Below, piece by piece: positions 1 through 4,982 of a DNA stretch of 5,024 nt; position 1 is the first letter of the stretch; the number at the start of each line of letters is the position of its first letter. A program made the position numbers and the translations under genes. This DNA comes from Gp6-AA40 sp050742535 (GTDB lineage: Bacteria; Acidobacteriota; Vicinamibacteria; Vicinamibacterales; UBA2999), in contig JBOGIQ010000395.1 of the NCBI GenBank assembly GCA_050742535.1, forward strand, positions 1 to 5,024. Reading direction: 5' to 3'. The notes beneath the pieces are model-generated. The model was given only the letters and a program-made list of their open reading frames with translations. It made no database searches and was not told the origin of the DNA.

Positions 1-2
1 GT

Positions 3-776
3 CCGCCGGCAGCACCGGCGAGGGAAACCTGGTACGCGGAACCACAGAAGGTCTTCGACAACCTCTACTTCGTCGGGCAGACGGAATATTCCGCCTGGGC
101 GATTACGACCTCGCAGGGCATCGTGCTGCTCGACGCGATCTACGACTATTCGGTCGAGGCCGAGGTCGATGAAGGCCTGCGGAAGCTTGGCCTGAATCCG
201 GCGGACATCAAGTACGTCATCGTCAGCCACGGCCACCTCGATCACGCCGGCGGCGCCAAGCACCTGCAGGAGAAGTTCGGGGCGCGGCTGATCATGTCGG
301 CCGCCGATTACGACCTGCTCGATCAGCAGAATCCGTCGTGGAAGCCGAAGCGCGACATGGTCGCGACCGACGGCATGAAGCTGACCCTTGGGGACGTCAC
401 GATGACCCTGTATCTCACGCCGGGGCATACGGAAGGGACGATCTCGACGGTCTTCCCGGTGCGCGACGGCAACACGAAGCATGTCGTGGCGACGTGGGGC
501 GGCACGCTGTTCAACTTCGGGCGCAATCGCCCGCGGCTCGAGTCGTATGCGCAGCAGGCGGAGCGGTTCAAGGAGATCGTGACCAAGGCCGGCGCCGACG
601 TGATGCTGTCGAATCACACGGTCTACGACGGCAGCAAGACGAAGCTGCCGGCGATGAAGGCGCGCAAGGCCGGAGAGAAACACCCGTATGTCATCGGTAC
701 CGACGGGGTGCGCCGGTATCTGACGGTTGTCGGGGAGTGCGCGCGGGCGGCGGTCGAGATCGTGCCGGCGCAATAA
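3..776 (+). CDS. MBL-fold metallo-hydrolase, subclass B3-like (5' end missing)
   Basis: The frame is open from the left edge, so the true start lies outside the window; 257 residues are visible and the GTG at 123 is only an internal codon. A typical fold opening (WYAEPQKVFDNLYFVG, then GIVLLDA) precedes the zinc motif SHGHLDH, giving His76, His78, Asp80 and His81 of the visible fragment. Further ligand candidates are His142 in TPGHTEGT and His205 in LSNHTVYDG. This set (HxHxDH, H, H) is the dinuclear zinc site of the metallo-beta-lactamase fold, and the spacing and the SNH motif are closest to subclass B3. Real beta-lactamase activity is not shown: many environmental B3-like proteins are hydrolases of unknown substrate. 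A signal peptide cannot be judged because the N-terminus is missing. It lies 57 bp upstream of the succinate dehydrogenase operon on the same strand, with no evident functional link. Fold confidence is high, substrate unknown. Confidence 0.88.
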   Translation, partial: PPAAPARETWYAEPQKVFDNLYFVGQTEYSAWAITTSQGIVLLDAIYDYSVEAEVDEGLRKLGLNPADIKYVIVSHGHLDHAGGAKHLQEKFGARLIMSAADYDLLDQQNPSWKPKRDMVATDGMKLTLGDVTMTLYLTPGHTEGTISTVFPVRDGNTKHVVATWGGTLFNFGRNRPRLESYAQQAERFKEIVTKAGADVMLSNHTVYDGSKTKLPAMKARKAGEKHPYVIGTDGVRRYLTVVGECARAAVEIVPAQ

Positions 777-779
777 AAC

Positions 780-824
780 GTTCGGATCGTTCGAGTCGTT
801 CGGGTCGTTCGAATCGTTCGGAGG
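780..824 (+). repeat. Five tandem 9-bp repeats, GTTCGRRTC
   Basis: Five consecutive 9-mers start at 780, 789, 798, 807 and 816: GTTCGGATC, GTTCGAGTC, GTTCGGGTC, GTTCGAATC and GTTCGGAGG. Positions 6-7 vary between purines while GTTCG is invariant. The array fills nearly all of the gap between the hydrolase stop and the sdhC start. The last unit diverges at its end into the GGAGG ribosome binding site. No promoter hexamers stand out here, so sdhC may be read through from upstream or start from an unrecognised promoter. Confidence 0.85.
820..824 (+). promoter_or_regulatory. Ribosome binding site of sdhC
   Basis: GGAGG lies 9 nt before the ATG at 834, a strong match with suitable spacing that fixes the sdhC start. 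It is formed by the last unit of the upstream 9-bp repeat array. Confidence 0.8.
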
Positions 825-833
825 AAAAACGGA

Positions 834-1637
834 ATGGAGGCGGTACCCGTAAAGATCCTGCCACGCGGCTGGGGCGACACCGAACGCCGCGACGCGTGGT
901 GGGTCGAGGCGATCCTCGTCGTCATCGTGTTCTCGTCGTTCCTGGGCTACGGCACGTGGGCGGCGATGCAGAACGAGCACTTCGAGTTCGGTCCGTATCT
1001 CTCGCCGTTCTATTCACCGCTGCTGTGGGGCGAGTCGCACCATGCGTGGTTCGGTGCGAGGCCCGGCTGGTTCCCGGTCGCGTTGTTCTACCCGGCGTTA
1101 GTGATTCTTCCTTTTCCAGGGCTCTTTCGATTCACCTGTTACTACTATCGCGGCGCCTACTACAAGGCGTTCTGGCAGGATCCGGTGTCGTGCGCCGTCG
1201 GCGAACCGCGCGGCACGAGCTACTGGGGCGAGCGATGGTTCCCGCTGGTGCTGCAGAACGTCCACCGCTATTTCGCGTATGCGGCCGTCGTCTTCATCGT
1301 CATCCTGTCCTACGACGTGTGGCTGGGGATGTGGTGGACGGAGGAGGCGACCGGCGCGACGGAGTTCGGCATCGGCGTCGGCACGCTGGTGATGCTCGTC
1401 AACGTGCTGCTCATCGCCAGCTACACCTTCGGATGCCACTCGCTGCGTCATCTCTTCGGCGGCCGCCGCGATGAAATCTCCCGCGCGCCGCTCAGCGAAG
1501 CGTGCTACCGCTGTGCGAGTTCCCTGAACGGCCGGCACATGATGTTCGCCTGGCTCAGCCTGTTCTCCGTCGGCTTGACGGACGTCTACATCCGCCTCTG
1601 CTCGATGGGCGTACTCACGGATTACAGGATCCTCTGA
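834..1637 (+). CDS. sdhC: Succinate dehydrogenase membrane anchor, Sdh1-type SdhC
   Basis: This 267-residue integral membrane protein anchors the SdhA-SdhB pair and delivers their electrons to membrane quinone. Hydrophobic stretches suggest five helices at about 23-43, 80-100, 136-163, 178-199 and 236-257. That fits a single-anchor succinate:quinone oxidoreductase; no separate sdhD is present. Recognisable motifs are TCYYYRGAYYKAFWQDP (101-117), NVHRYFAYA (142-150) and YTFGCHSLRHLFGG (197-210), which I recall from the actinobacterial Sdh1 anchor. It is unusually rich in Cys and His: C102, C120, C201, H202, H206, C224, C227, H235 and C256. A mycobacterial Sdh1 structure is reported to hold a Rieske-type 2Fe-2S cluster in its membrane part, so some of these could be ligands, though I cannot assign them. 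The ATG start is supported by GGAGG 9 nt upstream. Its stop shares one base with the sdhA start. Function is supported mainly by motif and operon. Confidence 0.87.
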   Translation: MEAVPVKILPRGWGDTERRDAWWVEAILVVIVFSSFLGYGTWAAMQNEHFEFGPYLSPFYSPLLWGESHHAWFGARPGWFPVALFYPALVILPFPGLFRFTCYYYRGAYYKAFWQDPVSCAVGEPRGTSYWGERWFPLVLQNVHRYFAYAAVVFIVILSYDVWLGMWWTEEATGATEFGIGVGTLVMLVNVLLIASYTFGCHSLRHLFGGRRDEISRAPLSEACYRCASSLNGRHMMFAWLSLFSVGLTDVYIRLCSMGVLTDYRIL

Positions 1638-3454
1638 TGTCAGCGCACGCCACGTATACCTACGACGTCCTCATCATCGGGGCCGGCGGCGCCGGCCTGC
1701 GGGCGGCGATCGAAGCGTCCAACGCCGGCGCGTCAGTCGGTCTGATCTGCAAGTCGCTCCTGGGCAAAGCGCACACGGTCATGGCCGAAGGCGGCATGGC
1801 CGCGGCGATGGGACACAACGACGATCGCGACAACTGGCGTGTGCACTTCGCCGACACGATGCGCGGCGGCCAGTACGTGAACAACTGGCGCATGGCGGAG
1901 CTGCACGCCAAGGAGGCGCCGGACCGCGTGCGCGAGCTCGAAGGGTGGGGCGCGGTGTTCGATCGCACGCCTGACGGGCGAATCAACCAGCGGAACTTCG
2001 GCGGACACCGCTATCCGCGGCTCGCGCATGTCGGCGACCGCACGGGCCTCGAGTTGATCCGGACGCTCCAGGATCACGCCGTCTACCTTGGCATGACCGT
2101 CCACATGGAGCACACCGTCATCGATCTGCTCCTCGACGGCGGGCGTGCGGCCGGCGTGCTCGCCTACGATCGCGAACGGGGCCGCTTCCACGTTTTCGCG
2201 GCCAAGGCCGTCGTGCTGGCCACCGGCGGCGTCGGCCGCGCCTTCAAGATCACCAGCAACAGCTGGGAAGGGACGGGCGACGGCCACGCGCTGGCCTACC
2301 GGGCGGGCGCCGAGCTGATCGACATGGAGTTCATCCAGTTCCACCCGACCGGGATGGTGTGGCCGCCAAGCGTGCGCGGCATCCTGGTTACGGAAGGCGT
2401 GCGCGGCGAAGGCGGCGTGCTGAAGAACAGCGAAGGACGCCGCTTCATGTTCGACGACATTCCGGACAACTACAAGCCGCAGACGGCCTCTGATCCCGAA
2501 GAAGGGTGGCGTTACACGCAGGGCGACAAGGGTGCCCGCCGGCCGCCTGAACTGCTCACGCGCGATCACGTCGCCCGCTGCATCAACCGCGAGGTCAAGG
2601 CCGGCCGCGGATCTCCGCACGGCGGTGTGTTTCTCGACATCGCCTGGATCAAGGAGAAGCTGAAGGACTCGGAGGCGCACATCAAGCGCAAGCTGCCGAG
2701 CATGTATCACCAGTTCAAGGAGCTGGCCGATCTCGACATCACCAAAGAGCCGATGGAGGTCGGGCCGACCACGCACTACATCATGGGCGGCATCCGCGTG
2801 GATGCCGACACGCAGATGTCGACCATCCCCGGCCTGTTTGCCGCCGGCGAGTGCGCCTCCGGTATCAACGGCGCGAACCGGCTGGGCGGCAACTCGCTAT
2901 CGGATCTGATCGTCTTCGGGAAGCGCGCCGGCGAGTACGCCGCGCAGTTTGCCCGCGAACATGGCGCGGCCCGCATCGACGAGTCGGCGGTCGACCGGGC
3001 GACGAGCGACGCGCTCCGTCCGTTCGACGCCGGCGATCAGGGCGAGAACCCCTATCGGCTCCAGGCCGACCTGCAGGACACCATGCAGAACCTCGTCGGC
3101 ATCGTCCGCCAGGAGGCGGAGATGCAGGAGGCGCTGTCGCGGATCCAGCACTTCAACGCGCGCGCGTCGCGCCTCGGCGTCTCCGGCCACCGCGAGTATC
3201 ACGCGGGCTGGCACACGGCGATCGACGTGCGCAATCTGCTGGCGGTGGCGGAAGCGATCACGCGTTCGGCGATCGAGCGCAAGGAAAGCCGCGGCGGCCA
3301 CTTCCGCGAGGACTATCCACAGAAGGCCGACGCGTTCGCGACCTTCAACATCATGGTGAAGCGCGCCGGCGACCGTGCGATGCAGGTGTCGCGCGTGCCG
3401 ATCCCGGCGCTGCCGGATTACTTGAAGGACGTCATCGAGGAGCAGAAGTCGTGA
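1637..3454 (+). CDS. sdhA: Succinate dehydrogenase flavoprotein subunit SdhA
   Basis: This 605-residue catalytic subunit oxidises succinate to fumarate with FAD. The dinucleotide-binding motif GAGGAG is at 15-20. AHTVMAEGG follows, with His46 in the position that binds FAD covalently in E. coli SdhA. Active-site elements are QFHPTG (His236), TEGVRGEGG (Arg256, the likely proton-shuttling arginine), PTTHYIMGG (His380), AAGE (Glu405) and NGANRLGGNSL (Arg415). The C-terminal SRGGHFREDYP is usual for the family. An acidic/basic insert at about 275-305, followed by KAGRGSPHGGVFLD, resembles the mycobacterial Sdh1 flavoprotein rather than E. coli. The frame is open upstream to 1502, but the chosen ATG at 1637 overlaps the sdhC stop by one base (TGATG), has AGGA at 1626-1629 and places the nucleotide-binding strand just after the start. 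It overlaps sdhB by 4 nt. A fumarate reductase role cannot be excluded from sequence alone. Confidence 0.96.
   Translation: MSAHATYTYDVLIIGAGGAGLRAAIEASNAGASVGLICKSLLGKAHTVMAEGGMAAAMGHNDDRDNWRVHFADTMRGGQYVNNWRMAELHAKEAPDRVRELEGWGAVFDRTPDGRINQRNFGGHRYPRLAHVGDRTGLELIRTLQDHAVYLGMTVHMEHTVIDLLLDGGRAAGVLAYDRERGRFHVFAAKAVVLATGGVGRAFKITSNSWEGTGDGHALAYRAGAELIDMEFIQFHPTGMVWPPSVRGILVTEGVRGEGGVLKNSEGRRFMFDDIPDNYKPQTASDPEEGWRYTQGDKGARRPPELLTRDHVARCINREVKAGRGSPHGGVFLDIAWIKEKLKDSEAHIKRKLPSMYHQFKELADLDITKEPMEVGPTTHYIMGGIRVDADTQMSTIPGLFAAGECASGINGANRLGGNSLSDLIVFGKRAGEYAAQFAREHGAARIDESAVDRATSDALRPFDAGDQGENPYRLQADLQDTMQNLVGIVRQEAEMQEALSRIQHFNARASRLGVSGHREYHAGWHTAIDVRNLLAVAEAITRSAIERKESRGGHFREDYPQKADAFATFNIMVKRAGDRAMQVSRVPIPALPDYLKDVIEEQKS
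3437..3442 (+). promoter_or_regulatory. Ribosome binding site selecting the sdhB GTG start
   Basis: GAGGAG sits inside the end of sdhA, 8 nt before the GTG at 3451. It supports a GTG start whose bases overlap the sdhA stop (GTGA), typical of translational coupling. Confidence 0.7.
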
Positions 3455-4191
3455 GCAGCGCAACCTTCAAGATCTGGCGGACCCACCCGGAAGGCGACGG
3501 GACATATCAGACGTTTACGACCGAGGTCTCGGACGGCATGGTGGTGCTCGATGCCGTGCATCGCATCCAGGCGGAACAGGCACCTGACCTGGCGGTTCGA
3601 TGGAACTGCAAGGCGGGGAAGTGCGGCTCGTGCTCGGCGGAGATCAACGGCAAGCCGCGGCTGATGTGCATGACCCGTCTGAGCCAGCTGAACCTGCACG
3701 AACCGGTGACCGTCGAGCCGATGCGGGCGTTTCCGCCGGTCAAGGATCTGGTGACGGACGTCTCGTGGAATTTCCGCGTCAAGAAGCAGATCCGGAAGTT
3801 CACGCCGCGCCAGCCCGATGCGGCGGACGGCATGTGGCGGATGCAGCAGCGCGACATCGATCGCGTGCAGGAGTTCCGCAAGTGCATCGAGTGTTTCCTG
3901 TGCCAGGACGTGTGCCACGTGCTGCGCGATCACAACAAGCACGAGGAGTTCATCGGCCCGCGGTTCTTCGTCTATGCGGCGAACCTGGAGATGAATCCCA
4001 TCGACGCCGGCGATCGCGTGCCTGATCTCAAGGATCAGCACGGCATTGGCTACTGCAATATCACGAAGTGCTGCACGCGTGTCTGCCCGGAGCACATTCA
4101 CATCACCGACAACGCCATCATCCCGCTGAAGGAACGCGTGGTCGATCGCTATTACGACCCGCTGACCAGGCTGCTTCGCGTCTTCCGGTAG
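3451..4191 (+). CDS. sdhB: Succinate dehydrogenase iron-sulfur subunit SdhB
   Basis: This 246-residue electron-transfer subunit links the SdhA flavin to the membrane anchor. An N-terminal ferredoxin-type domain carries the 2Fe-2S ligands C53, C58, C61 and C73 (CKAGKCGSC, then LMC). A C-terminal domain carries CIECFLCQDVC (C145, C148, C151, C155) and CNITKCCTRVC (C202, C207, C208, C212). By alignment with E. coli SdhB, C145, C148, C151 and C212 bind the 4Fe-4S cluster, and C155, C202 and C208 bind the 3Fe-4S cluster. C207 is an extra cysteine, which I recall as common in Sdh1-type proteins. The usual proline after the fourth cysteine of the first motif is His156 here. Length is close to that of the mycobacterial Sdh1 homologue. 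The GTG start is chosen because it overlaps the sdhA stop, follows GAGGAG and opens directly into the domain; the open frame upstream of 3451 is sdhA read out of frame. Confidence 0.95.
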   Translation: MSSATFKIWRTHPEGDGTYQTFTTEVSDGMVVLDAVHRIQAEQAPDLAVRWNCKAGKCGSCSAEINGKPRLMCMTRLSQLNLHEPVTVEPMRAFPPVKDLVTDVSWNFRVKKQIRKFTPRQPDAADGMWRMQQRDIDRVQEFRKCIECFLCQDVCHVLRDHNKHEEFIGPRFFVYAANLEMNPIDAGDRVPDLKDQHGIGYCNITKCCTRVCPEHIHITDNAIIPLKERVVDRYYDPLTRLLRVFR

Positions 4192-4201
4192 TCTTCCGGT
4201 A
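4180..4201 (+). repeat. Perfect 11-bp tandem duplication over the sdhB stop
   Basis: GTCTTCCGGTA occurs twice in direct succession at 4180-4190 and 4191-4201. The sdhB stop TAG (4189-4191) straddles the junction, and the second copy regenerates a TAG at 4200-4202. The protein end is therefore unchanged by the duplication. Confidence 0.85.
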
Positions 4202-4202
4202 G

Positions 4203-4226
4203 AGGCCGACCTTCAGGTCGGCCTTT
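4203..4226 (+). terminator. Hairpin after sdhB, possible terminator
   Basis: A perfect 9-bp stem (AGGCCGACC at 4203-4211, GGTCGGCCT at 4216-4224) encloses a TTCA loop, starting 12 nt after the sdhB stop. Position and strength suit the end of the sdh operon transcript. Only three Ts follow before a C, so a classical intrinsic terminator is uncertain. It may instead be a dispersed intergenic hairpin repeat. Confidence 0.5.
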
Positions 4227-4270
4227 CACCGCGACGCGCGAAGGCGGGCAGGTCAGCCTTTCACCGCGAC
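4214..4270 (+). repeat. 22-bp direct repeat downstream of sdhB
   Basis: The stretch 4214-4235 recurs at 4249-4270 with one mismatch (GGTCGGCC versus GGTCAGCC, then TTTCACCGCGAC in both), an offset of 35 bp. The first copy contains the right arm of the hairpin; the second has no matching left arm. The element therefore looks partly duplicated, with the second copy degenerate. Confidence 0.8.
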
Positions 4271-4310
4271 TACTTAGCAAAGTTTTTGCGTCGTTTTGAC
4301 ATCGCGGCGC

Positions 4311-4366
4311 GCCTCCGTGTCGTCCATCTCCTTAGAGGCTGGAAACGGCTCATGCCGTTGGGAGGG
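4311..4366 (+). promoter_or_regulatory. Possible structured 5' leader of the secreted-protein gene
   Basis: Two short stems can form directly before the start codon: GCCTC (4311-4315) with GAGGC (4335-4339), and AACGGC (4344-4349) with GCCGTT (4354-4359) around a TCAT loop. The second stem ends one base before the GGAGG ribosome binding site. A competing pairing of CTCC (4328-4331) with GGAG (4361-4364) would hide that site. It matches no riboswitch class I know. The stems are short enough to arise by chance, so this is tentative. Confidence 0.3.
4361..4365 (+). promoter_or_regulatory. Ribosome binding site of the secreted-protein gene
   Basis: GGAGG within GGGAGGGTGAC precedes the ATG at 4371 by 5 nt. 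It supports this start over the upstream TTG at 4296 and the internal ATG at 4383. The spacing is slightly short. Confidence 0.7.
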
Positions 4367-4370
4367 TGAC

Positions 4371-4781
4371 ATGAGATCACTGATGAAGGGCGCGCTCGTT
4401 GGCGCCGCGATGTTGTTCGCGTCGGCGGCGGCAGCGAACGCCGGGACACTCGAAGTCAACGTGCCGTTCGCGTTCATGGTCGGGTCGCAGCAGATGCCCG
4501 CGGGCGTCTATCGGATCGAGCGCGATCTGTGGATGCCGTCGTCCGTGGTGTTGATTCGCGGGCAGCACGGGACTGCCGCCCAGCTCTTCGTGCAGACCAC
4601 GCCGTTGAACGGGGCGAACCCGGCTGGCAGCGCACCGGCGCTCGTGTTCGTGCCCGACGAGGGCGGCAAGCGGCTCACGCAGGTCTGGGAGAGTTCGTCG
4701 GGCGGAGAGGAGTTCGCCGGCGGGCGCCACGCCGCCCGGCTTGCCGATCGCACGATCGTCGTCGGCCGTCCGAGGAGTTGA
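4371..4781 (+). CDS. Small secreted protein of unknown function (PFxFxVG/PAGxY type)
   Basis: This encodes 136 residues. The N-terminus is a clear signal peptide: basic MRSLMK, an Ala/Leu-rich core and a likely cleavage after ANA (residues 22-24), so the mature protein is about 112 residues and outside the cytoplasm. Mature-region motifs are VNVPFAFMVGSQQMPAGVYRIE (29-50, key P32, F33, F35, G38, P43, G45 and Y47) and, near the C-terminus, LTQVWESSSGGEE. I recall these as hallmarks of a large family of short exported proteins of unknown function, especially common in Acidobacteria. The predicted character is beta-rich. There are no cysteines and no recognisable catalytic residues. The ATG is chosen because GGAGG lies 5 nt before it and it gives a complete signal peptide. 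It lies 179 bp after sdhB, past a hairpin, so it is probably a separate transcript. Its stop overlaps the first base of a repeat region. Confidence 0.8.
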   Translation: MRSLMKGALVGAAMLFASAAAANAGTLEVNVPFAFMVGSQQMPAGVYRIERDLWMPSSVVLIRGQHGTAAQLFVQTTPLNGANPAGSAPALVFVPDEGGKRLTQVWESSSGGEEFAGGRHAARLADRTIVVGRPRS

Positions 4782-4796
4782 CGGAGGCCGCGGAGG
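4781..4796 (-). repeat. Inverted partial copy of the downstream CTCCGTG array
   Basis: ACGGAGGCCGCGGAGG matches the reverse complement of 4913-4928 at 15 of 16 positions. It begins on the last base of the secreted-protein stop codon. Together the two arms could fold back over the region between them. Confidence 0.65.
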
Positions 4797-4822
4797 TAAC
4801 GGTCTCACAGGAGGAACGGAGT

Positions 4823-4861
4823 CACGAAGACGAACGGCCGGAGTCCTTCGTGGTCTTCGTG
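4823..4861. repeat. 9-bp inverted repeat CACGAAGAC / GTCTTCGTG
   Basis: CACGAAGAC (4823-4831) is the exact reverse complement of GTCTTCGTG (4853-4861), separated by 21 nt. The right arm is part of the first CTTCGTG array, so the left arm is one unit of that repeat in opposite orientation. It is nested inside the outer 4781-4796 / 4913-4928 inverted pair. Confidence 0.7.
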
Positions 4862-4881
4862 TCCTTCGTGCCTTTGTGGTG
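4845..4881 (+). repeat. Degenerate CTTCGTG array, about 9-bp period
   Basis: CTTCGTG occurs at 4846, 4855 and 4864, and ends in CTTTGTGGTG from 4872. Spacings are 9, 9 and 8 bp. No reading frame with coding character covers it. It sits 64 nt after the secreted-protein stop. Confidence 0.8.
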
Positions 4882-4902
4882 ATTCTTGTTGGGATGGGGG
4901 AG

Positions 4903-4940
4903 GCTCCGTGATCCTCCGTGGCCTCCGTGCCTCTGTGGTG
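4903..4940 (+). repeat. Degenerate CTCCGTG array, parallel to the first
   Basis: CTCCGTG occurs at 4904, 4914 and 4923, and ends in CTCTGTGGTG from 4931. Spacings are 10, 9 and 8 bp. The plan is the same as the array 59 bp upstream, with the central T replaced by C in each unit and the same GTGGTG ending. Confidence 0.8.
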
Positions 4941-4959
4941 AAGAGGTGGCAGGGGGCTG

Positions 4960-4981
4960 GGTCGCGCGGCGGGAAGCGACC
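4960..4981. other. 6-bp GC hairpin near the right edge
   Basis: GGTCGC (4960-4965) pairs with GCGACC (4976-4981) around a 10-nt loop. It lies one base beyond the stop of a possible minus-strand gene, where a transcript end would be expected, but no T-run follows on either strand. Confidence 0.35.
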
Positions 4982-4982
4982 G

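Noticed and set aside
780..824. CRISPR-like array
   Set aside because: The units are 9 bp and contiguous, with no spacers and no cas genes nearby.
338..1474. Plus-strand open frame of 378 codons bridging the hydrolase and sdhC
   Set aside because: It is in a different frame from both conserved proteins, runs through the repeat array and is Arg/Gly-rich without family motifs. It is a shadow frame.
1502..1636. Upstream extension of the sdhA frame
   Set aside because: It overlaps the conserved C-terminus of sdhC. The ATG at 1637 gives the normal distance to the FAD-binding motif.
1733..2776. Long minus-strand open frame (347 codons) opposite sdhA
   Set aside because: It lies wholly opposite a well-conserved sdhA and has a low-complexity Arg/Ala/Val/His-rich composition with no recognisable motif. 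Such antisense frames are expected in GC-rich genes with G/C at third positions.
2851..3450. Upstream extension of the sdhB frame
   Set aside because: This part overlaps sdhA out of frame and translates to Arg/Gly/Pro-rich sequence unlike any SdhB. The GTG at 3451 with its binding site and the domain start mark the real beginning.
4296..4301. TTGACA, a perfect -35 hexamer upstream of the secreted-protein gene
   Set aside because: No acceptable -10 hexamer occurs 16-18 bp downstream (the window reads GTCGTC/TCGTCC), so a sigma-70 promoter is not supported.
4296..4370. TTG start at 4296 for the secreted protein
   Set aside because: It would put 25 polar residues before the signal peptide and ignore the GGAGG just before the ATG at 4371.
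4271..4370. Cyclic-di-GMP or other known riboswitch, prompted by GCAAAG at 4277-4282
   Set aside because: The rest of the conserved core of those classes is missing, and no other class I know fits.
4529..4882. Plus-strand frame overlapping the secreted-protein gene and the repeats
   Set aside because: It is Arg-rich, out of frame with the signal-peptide protein, and extends into the repeat arrays.
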